NCBI GenBank assembly: GCA_944389595.1
Contig: CALXMY010000008.1
Coordinates: 1-41,572, forward strand
Length of the DNA: 41,572 nucleotides
Source of the DNA: an uncultured Alphaproteobacteria bacterium
Lineage (GTDB): Bacteria > Pseudomonadota > Alphaproteobacteria > Rs-D84
Direction: 5' to 3'
In this document: one piece after another, positions 7,787 through 16,265 of the stretch
How the letters are laid out: every line of letters starts with the position of its first letter
Position numbering within the stretch: the first letter of the stretch is position 1
Program-made: the position numbers and the translations under genes
The notes under the pieces: model-generated
The model's database searches: none
What the model was told of the DNA's origin: nothing
The model's input: the letters and a program-made list of their open reading frames with translations, nothing else

Positions 7787-9844
7787 ATGCCAAAGACAAT
7801 GTTTGATATTATAAAAAAGCAAAATGGTGAAAAATTTGCCAAGGCCATTCGTAATTATGATAATGGGATTTTTGATGTTCCGGATTTGGATAAAATTGTG
7901 AAATATGCCGGGCGCGAAGCCGAACCGATAATGAATTATCTGGTGTCGTTAAAAAATATCAAGATTGCGGAAATGTCGGTGCACCAGGATCCTATTATGT
8001 TGTTGGATCGTGCCGGGTATGATGCATATGTTGTGCATAATTTGGATGAACAAAACGCAATACAAAAATATTTTGAACCGGGCGAGGAATTGTGCACATT
8101 TCGTGATTCACACAGATTTGAAAAATACTATATAATAAATGCGGTACGCAAAGATGTTGATAAAATTCGGCGCGATGATTTTAATATTCCACAACGCGAG
8201 GATGCATACGGAACATCGGTTATTTCAATTCAGGTATTAAAAAGTGGCGGATTTATAAGCATAAAAAACAGATACAATCATACTGTGCAAAATCCAGATA
8301 ACACGTTTGATTCAAATCCTGATAATATTATACCGGGATTGGCGGATGCGATTAAGCATTATTTTAATGCTGATTTTTCGGCACAACGTGTTGAATTACC
8401 TGATAACTATATGATGTTGGGTGACCAGATAATAAGGTATAATGTCGAAGCTGAAAATACATATATTGGTGATGATTTTTACGTTCGCGATGGAATAATT
8501 ACAGAAATTAATAAAGATTATGAAATAATATTGGACACGTTGTTGTTTAATACCAAGACCAAGGAATTTACCAGTATTGCAGCGGCCCAAGGGGATTATG
8601 ACGCAATTGATATATTGGCCAATGAATTGCATGGTAAAAAAATTACTATACAAAAGCAGCCCGATGGTTCACGCGCAATAATGGCGGACGAAACACCAAT
8701 AGTCGGATTCAAAGATGGGCAAATGGTTTTATTAAATTTGCCGACCACACAATTTATTAATGATGATTGTTTTAAATATTGTCATGGATTAACTGAATTA
8801 AATGCACCGGAACTAACGGATATGCAGAATGCATGTTTTGCGTATAATGAAAAAATTTCCAAATTAAATTTACCAAAATTACAGGTTATGGGAAATTTAT
8901 GTTTTAACAGTAATTCGGAATTAAGCAGTTTGGATTTACCGCGTTTGTCAGACATGGGAAGCGGATGTTTCAGCAAGAATCATAAAATTGTTGATTTGAA
9001 TATGCCCGCGTTGATGATTATGGAAGATGAGTGTTTCGCATTCGCGCCAATCAAAAATGTAAATTTGCCGATGTTAGAATATATGGGAAATGAATGTTTG
9101 AGAAATCGTCAAATACAAACAATAAATATGCCAAAATTAACCGAAATGGGGTTGAGATGTTTTCGTAATTCACAGATAAAAAAAATTGATTTGCCAAATT
9201 TGAAAAAAATGGGTGGTGAATGTTTTTATTCTGATACAGTTGCAGACACATTAAATTTGCCGATGTTGGAAACTATGGGATGGAGTTGTTTTTATAACGG
9301 CGGCGATATGTCAGAATTAAATTTGCCAAATTTGGTTAAAATGCAGGCAGAATGTTTCAAAGAAAATATCAGTTTAACAAAAGTAAATTTACCGAAATTA
9401 CAGGAAATGAATTATGAATGTTTTTCACAAAATGTTGGTATATCGGAATTAAATTTACCTGAACTGGTCGGAATGGGAAATTGGTGCTTTTTCCGAAATC
9501 GTGGGTTGGTGGAATTAAATTTGCCAAATGTGGTTGAAATGGGGCGGGGGTGTTTTCGTAATAACAAAATGTTGCGAAAAATAAATATGCCCCAGGTTAA
9601 ACGTGTTGGAATCGAGTGTTTTCATAATAATCATGATGTTCGTACACGATTGGAAGATTTGTCCGGTCCAAACGATACAATTAAAGATGGTGGGGTTATA
9701 ATAAATATTACCCCGGACAAAGATGTATTTAAATCTGGGGCAATGAGACTAGAAAATGCCAATAAAAAGCAAAAAACACAACCTGGCAAAAATTTTATAG
9801 AATCAAATTCGTTGATAAATAACGGTGGTGAATATGACAGATAA
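7787..9844 (+). CDS. Leucine-rich-repeat protein, BspA-like, no export signal
   Basis: The product has 685 residues. The first 310 or so form an unrecognised mixed alpha/beta region without signal peptide or membrane segment. From about residue 325 come roughly 14 repeats of about 23 residues, consensus LxxLNLPxLxxMGxxCFxxN, ending near residue 640 before a polar tail. The repeat resembles the BspA/LRR_5 type (treponemal-like), in which a ladder of N/L/P residues forms a solenoid that binds proteins. Here a Cys-Phe pair recurs in almost every unit. BspA-like proteins are usually surface or secreted, so the missing signal peptide is unusual; a cytoplasmic role or a non-Sec export route is possible. 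Its stop overlaps the start of the cyclophilin gene by 11 bases. Confidence 0.8.
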   Translation: MPKTMFDIIKKQNGEKFAKAIRNYDNGIFDVPDLDKIVKYAGREAEPIMNYLVSLKNIKIAEMSVHQDPIMLLDRAGYDAYVVHNLDEQNAIQKYFEPGEELCTFRDSHRFEKYYIINAVRKDVDKIRRDDFNIPQREDAYGTSVISIQVLKSGGFISIKNRYNHTVQNPDNTFDSNPDNIIPGLADAIKHYFNADFSAQRVELPDNYMMLGDQIIRYNVEAENTYIGDDFYVRDGIITEINKDYEIILDTLLFNTKTKEFTSIAAAQGDYDAIDILANELHGKKITIQKQPDGSRAIMADETPIVGFKDGQMVLLNLPTTQFINDDCFKYCHGLTELNAPELTDMQNACFAYNEKISKLNLPKLQVMGNLCFNSNSELSSLDLPRLSDMGSGCFSKNHKIVDLNMPALMIMEDECFAFAPIKNVNLPMLEYMGNECLRNRQIQTINMPKLTEMGLRCFRNSQIKKIDLPNLKKMGGECFYSDTVADTLNLPMLETMGWSCFYNGGDMSELNLPNLVKMQAECFKENISLTKVNLPKLQEMNYECFSQNVGISELNLPELVGMGNWCFFRNRGLVELNLPNVVEMGRGCFRNNKMLRKINMPQVKRVGIECFHNNHDVRTRLEDLSGPNDTIKDGGVIINITPDKDVFKSGAMRLENANKKQKTQPGKNFIESNSLINNGGEYDR

Positions 9845-10292
9845 AATAAAAATGGTTTTACGTGATGGTGATGTTGTAATTCAAATGTTGCCAAATATTG
9901 CACCAAAACATGTGCGGCGTATAACGGAATTAGTAAACGCCGGATTTTATAATGGGTTGGCTTTTCATCGGGTAATTGCCGGGTTTATGGCGCAAACAGG
10001 TTGTCCAAATGGGGATGGCACGGGGCGCACGGGTGTATCAATTCCGGCGGAATTTTCGGGTGAACATTTTACGCGTGGTGCGGTTGGTATGGCGCGTACG
10101 GTTGATATAAATTCCGCCGATTCGCAATTTTTTATATGTTTGGCCGATTGTCCATTTTTGGATGGTAAATATACATTATGGGGACGGGTTATATCGGGCA
10201 TGGAAATTGTGGATAAAATAAAACAGGGCGATGATATGAATGACGGGCATGTTACAAATCCGGACCATATTATCAAAATGGAAATAATATAA
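9834..10292 (+). CDS. Cyclophilin-type peptidyl-prolyl cis-trans isomerase
   Basis: This 152-residue single-domain cyclophilin catalyses proline isomerisation during protein folding. Active-site motifs are 'FHRVIAGFMAQTGCPNGDG' (catalytic Arg in FHR), 'GAVGMAR', 'NSADSQFFICL' and 'LDGKYTLWGRVISGMEIVDKI'. There is no signal peptide, so it is cytoplasmic and PpiB-like. The start overlaps the end of the repeat-protein gene, with GGTGG at 9824-9828 as ribosome site; this indicates translational coupling. An in-frame GTG at 9825 is a less likely start. Confidence 0.93.
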   Translation: MTDKIKMVLRDGDVVIQMLPNIAPKHVRRITELVNAGFYNGLAFHRVIAGFMAQTGCPNGDGTGRTGVSIPAEFSGEHFTRGAVGMARTVDINSADSQFFICLADCPFLDGKYTLWGRVISGMEIVDKIKQGDDMNDGHVTNPDHIIKMEII

Positions 10293-10326
10293 TTTTATTT
10301 AAATGCCGATTTGTGGTAAAAAATGG

Positions 10327-10355
10327 TTGATTTTTTCCCGGATGGGATGCATAAT
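10327..10355 (+). promoter_or_regulatory. Promoter of tRNA-Pro
   Basis: TTGATT (10327-10332) is followed after 17 bases by CATAAT (10350-10355). Initiation would fall near 10362, about 15 bases before the tRNA. Confidence 0.5.
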
Positions 10356-10376
10356 CGGCCTGTTTAATTGCTGTTG

Positions 10377-10453
<77 letters not shown>

Positions 10454-10467
10454 CAAGTTTTATTATG

Positions 10468-10496
10468 ATTTGCGGTGGCGATGCCGCAAATTTTTT
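10468..10496 (+). terminator. Intrinsic terminator after tRNA-Pro
   Basis: ATTTGCGG (10468-10475) pairs with CCGCAAAT (10484-10491) and is followed by a T run. The remaining 100 bases before the next gene are AT-rich, with no clear feature except the AAGGG ribosome site near 10587. Confidence 0.85.
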
Positions 10497-10599
10497 ATAT
10501 TTTTTCCTTTTGCTTTACTATGCAAAAAATATTTGTAATACTTGTTGGGATTTATATGCACAAAATTTATACACGTAAAATTAATCAAGGGTATTAAGT

Positions 10600-12282
10600 A
10601 TGTTTGCATCGCGTTTTTTAAAGAAAGATAAATTTGACAGTTATGATGATTATATTCAAAATGCTGCACCAATTGTTCCGGAACATTTTAATTTTTCATA
10701 TGATGTAATTGATGTTTTAGCGCGCGAGGAACCGACCAAGGTCGCGTTGCTGTGGACTGATGACAGTGGTATCAGAAAAGAATTTACATTTCGTGAATTG
10801 TCACGCATGTCAAATTCGGTCGCGAATTTTTTGGTGTCGCGTGGGTTGCATCGTGGCGATACTGTATTGTTGTTTATGCGTCGGCGTTGGGAATATTGGA
10901 TTTTAATGTTGGCCATGCACAAGGCAGGAATTATTCCAATTCCATCAACAAATCAATTAAAGGCCGAAGATATTGAATATCGCATAGAGCAGGCGGCATC
11001 GCGTGCGATTATTGCATTTGACGATGGGCATATTTTAAATGAAATTAAAACCGCCATGGGCGAACGCGATATACAATTGATTTCAAATGACGAAGTTGCC
11101 GAAGCAATTGATACCATGCCGGATACTTTTGAACGGGTGCCAAATGATAATACCGATACAATGGTTATTTATTTTACCAGTGGCACAACCGACATGCCAA
11201 AAATGGTGGCGCATAATTTTGCGTATCCATTGGGGCATATAAATACTGCTGTTTTTTGGCAACGTTTGCATGATGGCGATATTCATTTTACTTTGTCCGA
11301 ATCGGGATGGGCAAAATGTTCGTGGGGTAAAATGTACGGGCAATGGTTGGCCGGGGCGACTGTTTTCGTTTTTGATTTTGCCGGAATTGCAACTGCGCAT
11401 GATTTATTATCGGCCATGGCGAATTTTCATATAACATCATTTTGTGCGCCACCGACGGTGTATAAAATGTTGATACATGCGGATTTCAGCAAATATGATT
11501 TATCATCACTGGTAAAGGCCGATGTCGCAGGCGAGGCATTAAATCCCGAAGTGTATGACCGATTTTTATCTGCGACCGGTGTAAAATTACACGAAGGTTT
11601 TGGCCAGACCGAAACATGTATATTGCTGTTTACCAATCAATGGATAGAACCCAAGCCGGGCAGTATGGGTATGCCGTCCGCCGGGTGGGCTGTGCAATTG
11701 CTGGACGAGGGTGGCCGCCCCGTGCCAAATGGTACAGTTGGCGAAATATGTGTGTCATTGAAAAATGGGCATCCTGTTGGTTTGTTCCAGGGGTATCATA
11801 AAAATGAAAAATTAACGGCCAAGGTTTTCCGTGATGGTTTTTATCATACTGGTGATGTGGCGTATCGCGACAATGACGGATATTATTGGTTTGTTGGACG
11901 CAATGATGATTTGATTAAAACATCCGGTTATCGCGTCAGCCCGTTCGAGGTTGAAAGTGTGTTGTTGGAACACCCCGCCGTGCGCGAGGTTGCAGTTACC
12001 GGTGTCCCGGATCCGACACGTGGCATGGCGGTCAAGGCCACAATTGTTTTGAATAAATATTTTCAGGGCACTGATGTTTTGGTGCGCCAATTACAGGATC
12101 ATGTGCGCGCACGGACTGCGTCGTATAAATATCCGCGAATAATCGAATTCGTGGACAGTTTGCCAATGACCATATCGGGCAAGATTCGTCGCGCGCTGAT
12201 TCGTACGTTGGACAGTGCCAAGGGAACTATTATCGACCCTGTGAAAAATGTCATGGGTTTGGGCAAGGAAGAAGAAAAATAA
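10600..12282 (+). CDS. AMP-forming acyl-CoA synthetase (medium-chain type)
   Basis: This ANL-superfamily enzyme of 560 residues activates a carboxylic acid to acyl-AMP and then acyl-CoA. Motifs in order are the A3 P-loop 'YFTSGTTDMPK' (191-201), A5 'GQTET' (335-339), A7 'YHTGD' (415-419), hinge 'VGRNDDLIK' (432-440) and A10 'PMTISGKIRR' with catalytic Lys528. The 'SGWAKCSWGKMYGQWLAGA' segment resembles medium-chain/benzoate-type (ACSM-like) ligases more than acetyl-CoA synthetase, which is longer. The substrate cannot be read from the sequence. It is a single-gene unit between terminators. A link to the nearby acpP and fabF is possible but only positional. Confidence 0.88.
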   Translation: MFASRFLKKDKFDSYDDYIQNAAPIVPEHFNFSYDVIDVLAREEPTKVALLWTDDSGIRKEFTFRELSRMSNSVANFLVSRGLHRGDTVLLFMRRRWEYWILMLAMHKAGIIPIPSTNQLKAEDIEYRIEQAASRAIIAFDDGHILNEIKTAMGERDIQLISNDEVAEAIDTMPDTFERVPNDNTDTMVIYFTSGTTDMPKMVAHNFAYPLGHINTAVFWQRLHDGDIHFTLSESGWAKCSWGKMYGQWLAGATVFVFDFAGIATAHDLLSAMANFHITSFCAPPTVYKMLIHADFSKYDLSSLVKADVAGEALNPEVYDRFLSATGVKLHEGFGQTETCILLFTNQWIEPKPGSMGMPSAGWAVQLLDEGGRPVPNGTVGEICVSLKNGHPVGLFQGYHKNEKLTAKVFRDGFYHTGDVAYRDNDGYYWFVGRNDDLIKTSGYRVSPFEVESVLLEHPAVREVAVTGVPDPTRGMAVKATIVLNKYFQGTDVLVRQLQDHVRARTASYKYPRIIEFVDSLPMTISGKIRRALIRTLDSAKGTIIDPVKNVMGLGKEEEK

Positions 12283-12288
12283 CGCCGG

Positions 12289-12312
12289 CCCACGACAAAT
12301 GTCGTGGGTTTT
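12289..12312 (+). terminator. Intrinsic terminator after the acyl-CoA synthetase
   Basis: CCCACGAC (12289-12296) and GTCGTGGG (12301-12308) form a perfect 8-bp stem around AAAT, followed by TTTT. The short T run overlaps the -35 of the next gene. Confidence 0.75.
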
Positions 12313-12339
12313 GCGTTGGGGGTACATTTTTGATATAAT
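12311..12339 (+). promoter_or_regulatory. Promoter of the 12346 gene, leaderless arrangement
   Basis: TTGCGT (12311-12316), a 17-base spacer and TATAAT (12334-12339) lie only six bases before the ATG at 12346. No ribosome site fits between. Initiation should fall on the start codon itself. Confidence 0.6.
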
Positions 12340-12345
12340 TTATTT

Positions 12346-13659
12346 ATGGCAAATAAAGAAATTTTTTTAAACGCTGCAAAAAAACTGGCGCGTGAAAATG
12401 GCGTAAATGAATTTGATGCAGGTGCCCAGGCTGAATATATGTCAAATATGGCAAACTGGGTTGTTGTGCATGCAACAAAATATATGCCGATTAAATTAAA
12501 AAATGGCACGAATGCAATACCAACAACCGCAATGGCAACTGATTTTAATTTTGCGCGGCCAACGGTGCATGTGACATTAAATCATATTGTGCATTCGCAT
12601 ATGTTGGGTAATTGGGATGATATGCCAATTGTTGTGTTGGCACCGTATAACAGTGTTGTTGAAAAAAATGGAAATCCGTTACAGGTGGCGGCGGCTGATA
12701 CATTTTTTGCACCTGATATAAATACTGGATTGGTTTTGCCGGAAAATGCCCATATTGTACATCCTGGGGTGGTGCCGGATGGCCAATTGTTTGTTATTCG
12801 TGGTAATGAAACTATATACAAAGACGACAATTATACCGATGACGAAATAAATCAAATTTTATCCCATGTCAGCCAATCACAGCGCGATGAGTATAACCGA
12901 TGGAATCGTGGTGAACCGGATGCATTTGAAACGGAACAGTTTATGTTTATGGCAAATGATACAATCAAACAAATGTATAACAGTGCGCGCGATAAAAGGG
13001 CTTTTTTTCGTGGGGTGTTTGAAAATGATAGGCATACAATTTTAATGAATATGGTGCGCGATGTTGCCGTTGCACAAACAATGGAAAATATGGGATTTAA
13101 AACAATAACTGCGGAATACGATGATGGTATTGTTGCCAATCAGGTTAAAAAAACTGCGGATGCGGGTGGTGTGGCCGGTTGGGGAAATGACAAGGGGCAT
13201 CAAAGTTCCATTGTCGGTCAATTAGAAGATGAATATAATAATATATATACATTGTTTTATGGCAGTGCTGTATTACCGGTTGGATTATTTAATCAATCAA
13301 ATGATTTTGAAACGTTGTATAATTTTATAGATTCGGAATTAAATGACGGACGACGACAATTGATGTTTGATATAATTGCCGATTTAACGGAAATGCGTCC
13401 GTTGGATTTACAAAAATATTTGAATACGGCGTTTACTGATGCAAATGAATTTGCAAAAACGCCCGCAAAAACAATTGGTGAATATAATAAAAATGTTGCC
13501 ACCAGTTTTGGGGCCAGTATAAATAAACTGATGTCGAAATATAATATGTGGCGCGATGATTTAAAAATGCGCCCGGGGTACAGCGAATTTATTGCGCGTT
13601 TGCGTGCACGATTGGGAAACCAATTAAATATGACGCGATTCGGGCGTGGACGTGAATGA
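12346..13659 (+). CDS. Unknown 437-residue soluble protein
   Basis: No family is recognised. The protein is hydrophilic, with no signal peptide or transmembrane segment. It looks like an N-terminal mixed domain (about 1-165, with 'DMPIVVLAPYNSVVEKNGNP' and 'IVHPGVVPDGQLFVI') followed by a mostly helical region to a basic end 'RLRARLGNQLNMTRFGRGRE'. The stop codon ends one base before the converging frameshifted regulator ends, so the two genes abut tail to tail. It is driven by a good promoter immediately upstream and is probably expressed alone. The ATG at 12346 follows the -10 box by six bases. The middle part has alternating polar residues that could be a nuclease or phage-like domain, but nothing supports a specific call. 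Confidence 0.7.
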   Translation: MANKEIFLNAAKKLARENGVNEFDAGAQAEYMSNMANWVVVHATKYMPIKLKNGTNAIPTTAMATDFNFARPTVHVTLNHIVHSHMLGNWDDMPIVVLAPYNSVVEKNGNPLQVAAADTFFAPDINTGLVLPENAHIVHPGVVPDGQLFVIRGNETIYKDDNYTDDEINQILSHVSQSQRDEYNRWNRGEPDAFETEQFMFMANDTIKQMYNSARDKRAFFRGVFENDRHTILMNMVRDVAVAQTMENMGFKTITAEYDDGIVANQVKKTADAGGVAGWGNDKGHQSSIVGQLEDEYNNIYTLFYGSAVLPVGLFNQSNDFETLYNFIDSELNDGRRQLMFDIIADLTEMRPLDLQKYLNTAFTDANEFAKTPAKTIGEYNKNVATSFGASINKLMSKYNMWRDDLKMRPGYSEFIARLRARLGNQLNMTRFGRGRE

Positions 13660-13892
13660 TTATTCGTTAAAAAATATCTCGATTGGTGTTTCGAATAATT
13701 TTGCAATTTGATTTAATCGCGCCGCAGTGATTCGGTTTTCGCCAACTTCGTATTTTTGTATTTGTTGAAAAGTAACATTTAATGCGCGGGCAAATCAGTT
13801 TGCGTATACCCAAATTGTTTGCGAATTTTTTTTATATTGTTGCCGATACATATGTCTATCGGTGTTGTTTTTTTATTTGATTTTCCACGCAT
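13660..13892 (-). pseudogene. XRE-family helix-turn-helix regulator with a one-base frameshift
   Basis: Read on the minus strand, the ATG at 13892 opens 'IGNNIKKIRKQFGYTQTDL', the start of an XRE/Cro helix-turn-helix, and then hits a stop after 'PAH'. The frame shifted by one base continues 'ARALNVTFQQIQKYEVGEN' and 'RITAARLNQIAKLFETPIE', ending IFFNE-stop at 13660. The two halves fit into a single HTH domain of about 77 residues if one G is restored near 13790 (TTGCCC for TTGGCCC). A purine-rich GGGGGGAAT ribosome site precedes the ATG. It is either a recent pseudogene or a base-calling error. Such small regulators often accompany toxin-antitoxin or phage genes, but none is adjacent. Confidence 0.8.
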
Positions 13893-13927
13893 TTTTTATT
13901 CCCCCCATAAAAATTATAAAAATAATA

Positions 13928-13948
13928 ACCACCAAAATATCTGGTGGT
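13928..13948. promoter_or_regulatory. Inverted repeat, possible operator
   Basis: ACCACCA (13928-13934) and TGGTGGT (13942-13948) are separated by seven bases. It lies upstream of the XRE regulator start and touches the 5' end of the 6S-like RNA. Its use as an operator is inferred from position. Confidence 0.35.
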
Positions 13949-14089
13949 CGGGGCGATAAGACAATCATAACTCGTAATGACACGCAGTGTTCGGATAAAC
14001 CTTATTCCTGCGACACCCCGACCAATGTCGGGATTTTTGTCAGCGTTGTACGCTGGTGAGCTGCGGGCTTGTTAGAACCCCGAATCCAC
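13944..14089 (+). ncRNA. ssrS: 6S RNA (ssrS)-like RNA
   Basis: The 5' end GTGG-T-CGGGG (13944-13953) pairs with the 3' end CCCCG-AAT-CCAC (14078-14089), closing an RNA of about 146 nt. The interior contains AAACCTTATTCCTGCGACAC, closely resembling the GCCTTAAAACTGCGACGACAC segment of E. coli 6S RNA at the same relative place. The GCTGCGGGCTTGTTAG segment mirrors the 3' side of the bubble, and an apical hairpin CCCGAC-CAAT-GTCGGG is present. 6S RNA mimics an open promoter and binds the sigma70 RNA polymerase holoenzyme. Exact ends are uncertain; TATAAA at 13916-13921 may be its -10 box. Confidence 0.72.
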
Positions 14090-14136
14090 AAATCCGATGT
14101 GAATTCGCATATATTATAAAAGATTTGTTTTTGTTT

Positions 14137-14164
14137 TTGCAAGTTTGATTTTTATCTGTATAAT
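14137..14164 (+). promoter_or_regulatory. mltG promoter, near-leaderless arrangement
   Basis: TTGCAA (14137-14142), a 16-base spacer and TATAAT (14159-14164) end eight bases before the ATG at 14173. This predicts a leader of 0-2 bases and leaves no room for a ribosome site. Confidence 0.6.
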
Positions 14165-14172
14165 ATTTCACC

Positions 14173-15189
14173 ATGAAAATAAAAAAATTTATTAAATCCA
14201 ATAAGTTCATAGGAATAATATGTGCGGCGGTGATAATTGTTGTCGTTGCGCTGGTGTATATATTCGGAATTCGGTCCGCGGTAACGCGTGATGCAACATT
14301 TGTTGTTGCGCGGGGGGATACTGTGTCCGGGGTTGCCGAACGATTGGTGGCACGCGATTTAATCGATTCGGTTGCGCTGTTTAAAATTGCCGTACGTGGA
14401 AATGGTGGTGAAATTCAATCGGGGCAATATGATATTCCCCGCGGGGCCAGTATTTGGCGCGTGGCTGATATGTTGGCGCATGGTAATATTGCCACAACAA
14501 CCATCGTCATACCCGAGGGACTGACCGTAAAACAAATCAAAGAATTATTGTTGGCTGATAATAATTTGACGGGCGGTGTTGAATGTGGGGCGGGAACTGA
14601 TTTGCCGGTGTGCAATTTGCATGATGGGGATTTGTTTCCTGATACATATCGGGTGGCACGCGGGACATCGCGATTGGCACTGTTGGATTTGATGCGAAAA
14701 AAAATGGTGGATTTGGAACATAACTGGGACAGGGCGGGGCGTATTGCACCGCGGCCGCTGAAAACATGGAACGATGTAATTACGTTGGCATCAATTGTAC
14801 AAAAAGAAACGTCAAAAAAATCGGAAATGCCAATTGTGGCCAGTGTGTATTTAAATCGTTTGCGCGATGGAATGCGATTACAGGCTGACCCGACCGTGGT
14901 ATATGCAATTACAAATGGTTTGGGCGATATGCGTGGTCGGCCGTTGTTGCGTGATTCATTAAAAACAAACAGTCCATATAACACATATACAAATTATGGT
15001 TTGCCACCCGCACCGATTGCTAATGTTGGGTTGGATGCAATACGGGCAGTGTTGGCCCCGGCCGATACAAATTATTTATTTTTTGTGGCCGATGGGCACG
15101 GTGGACATAATTTTGCGCATACGTATGACGAGCATTTAAAAAATCATGCCGACTGGCGCGCGATAAAAAAAATGCGCGATAAAAAATAA
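14173..15189 (+). CDS. mltG: Endolytic murein transglycosylase MltG (YceG-like)
   Basis: MltG cuts nascent glycan strands in the periplasm and sets their length. The 338-residue protein has one N-terminal membrane anchor (about residues 11-33), a LysM-like subdomain ('ATFVVARGDTVSGVAERL') and the YceG catalytic domain. The catalytic Glu is preserved in 'LASIVQKET' (Glu212), with 'LQADPTVVYA', 'SPYNTYTNYGLPPAPI' and 'NYLFFVADGHGGHNFAHTYDEH' all typical. A small Cys pair insert (about 138-147, ECGAGTDLPVC) is unusual. mltG usually sits right after acpP-fabF in proteobacteria; here it lies 6.5 kb away. Confidence 0.95.
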   Translation: MKIKKFIKSNKFIGIICAAVIIVVVALVYIFGIRSAVTRDATFVVARGDTVSGVAERLVARDLIDSVALFKIAVRGNGGEIQSGQYDIPRGASIWRVADMLAHGNIATTTIVIPEGLTVKQIKELLLADNNLTGGVECGAGTDLPVCNLHDGDLFPDTYRVARGTSRLALLDLMRKKMVDLEHNWDRAGRIAPRPLKTWNDVITLASIVQKETSKKSEMPIVASVYLNRLRDGMRLQADPTVVYAITNGLGDMRGRPLLRDSLKTNSPYNTYTNYGLPPAPIANVGLDAIRAVLAPADTNYLFFVADGHGGHNFAHTYDEHLKNHADWRAIKKMRDKK

Positions 15190-15245
15190 AAAGTCGTCAT
15201 TTGTTAATTTTTTTAATAATTTCGTTTTTGAATAAAATTTATATC

Positions 15246-15284
15246 ATAATATAAAACGCCCGAAAAACGGGCGTTTTATATTAT
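15246..15284. terminator. Bidirectional-looking terminator after mltG
   Basis: A 17-bp perfect stem has an AAAAA loop: ATAATATAAAACGCCCG (15246-15262) against CGGGCGTTTTATATTAT (15268-15284). The GC-rich top has A/T-rich legs, the pattern of a two-way terminator. A small GTCCG/CGGAC hairpin follows near 15297. Confidence 0.8.
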
Positions 15285-15369
15285 CATGAGAAAATTGTCC
15301 GATTCGCGGACCCGCATAATATATCATATTTTTCGATAAAATGCAAAAATCTTTAAACTTGCAAAGGGT

Positions 15370-15399
15370 TTGATTCACAATATACAATTATATTATAAC
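15370..15399 (+). promoter_or_regulatory. Promoter of the outer-membrane protein gene
   Basis: TTGATT (15370-15375) is followed after 18 bases by TATAAC (15394-15399). The leader then runs about 40 bases to the AAAGGA ribosome site at 15434-15439. Confidence 0.45.
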
Positions 15400-15445
15400 T
15401 AGACGTAAAAATCTGGTTCCCGAGAACATAACGAAAGGATACATT

Positions 15446-16213
15446 ATGAAAAAATTAGTTTTAACATCTTTATTGGCAGTTTTTGCAGCGACTGGTGCGA
15501 ACGCGGCTATTAACGATAATCCGATGTATCGTCCGGATCAGGGCCGCTTTTACAGCGTGACCGAATTGGCTTCGCATACTGAGAATATAGATACATGGGG
15601 ATTGACTGAAAAATTTGGTTATGGTATCACAGATCGTGCATCGTTGTATGTCAGCACTGGTTTGGCCGAAGGTGAATGGTTTGATATGATGGGCTGGGGC
15701 GATTTTGAAATCGGCGCAGACTATCGTTTGTTGGATAATATGAATTGGAAGATTGATGCATATGCATCATATATGGTATCGCCGGTTTGGGGTGATCATC
15801 AGCCATTCTTGGATGAAGATTACACATCTTACACATGGGGCGTTGGTGTTCGCGCGGGTTATGTAACCGATATGTGGACAGTTGCCGGCCATGTTGAATT
15901 TAATTACCTGAATACAGAATCATTCAACTGGGGTGATGAAATGTTGGCAAATCATCGCTTGATTGCGGGAATTGATGGATTCCTGTCACTGGATTCCAAC
16001 TGGGCGTTGATGCTGGGTGCGGAATATGCCGGTATATTGGATGATGAAGTTGAAAACGGTGGTTTATGGACCGGTAAATTCGGTGTGAATTACAACATCG
16101 ACGAAGATATGTTCGTTGGTGCATACATTTCCGGCGAAATGAGCCATCGCACAGGTGATTGGGAAATTGCCGACGGTATGGGATTTGGCGTTAAATTTGG
16201 CGCACAATTCTGA
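15446..16213 (+). CDS. Secreted outer-membrane beta-barrel protein
   Basis: The 255-residue precursor has a classical signal peptide 'MKKLVLTSLLAVFAATGANA', cleaved before Ala21 or so. The mature part alternates hydrophobic and polar residues in segments ending in Tyr/Trp/Phe turns ('ASLYVSTGL', 'WKIDAYASYMVSP', 'YTWGVGVRAGYV', 'WALMLGAEYAG', 'MFVGAYISGEM'). It ends in 'GVKFGAQF'; a terminal Phe is the BAM recognition signal of Gram-negative outer-membrane proteins. It is acidic and rich in Trp, Gly and Asp, with about 10-12 predicted strands. A porin or small barrel adhesin is possible; the exact family was not identified. A strong ribosome site and near-consensus promoter suggest abundant expression. 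It has its own terminator. Confidence 0.82.
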   Translation: MKKLVLTSLLAVFAATGANAAINDNPMYRPDQGRFYSVTELASHTENIDTWGLTEKFGYGITDRASLYVSTGLAEGEWFDMMGWGDFEIGADYRLLDNMNWKIDAYASYMVSPVWGDHQPFLDEDYTSYTWGVGVRAGYVTDMWTVAGHVEFNYLNTESFNWGDEMLANHRLIAGIDGFLSLDSNWALMLGAEYAGILDDEVENGGLWTGKFGVNYNIDEDMFVGAYISGEMSHRTGDWEIADGMGFGVKFGAQF

Positions 16214-16238
16214 TGCATACCGGGTTGCTCTGAATAAA

Positions 16239-16264
16239 AATCCCGCCGCATGGCGGGATTTTTT
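16239..16264 (+). terminator. Intrinsic terminator after the outer-membrane protein
   Basis: AATCCCGCC (16239-16247) pairs with GGCGGGATT (16252-16260) around GCAT and is followed by a T run. Confidence 0.9.
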
Positions 16265-16265
16265 A

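Noticed and set aside
14017..14038. Intrinsic terminator (CCCGAC-CAAT-GTCGGG then ATTTTT)
   Set aside because: It fits inside the closing stem of the 6S-like RNA as its apical hairpin; treated as part of that RNA, though a shorter transcript is not excluded.
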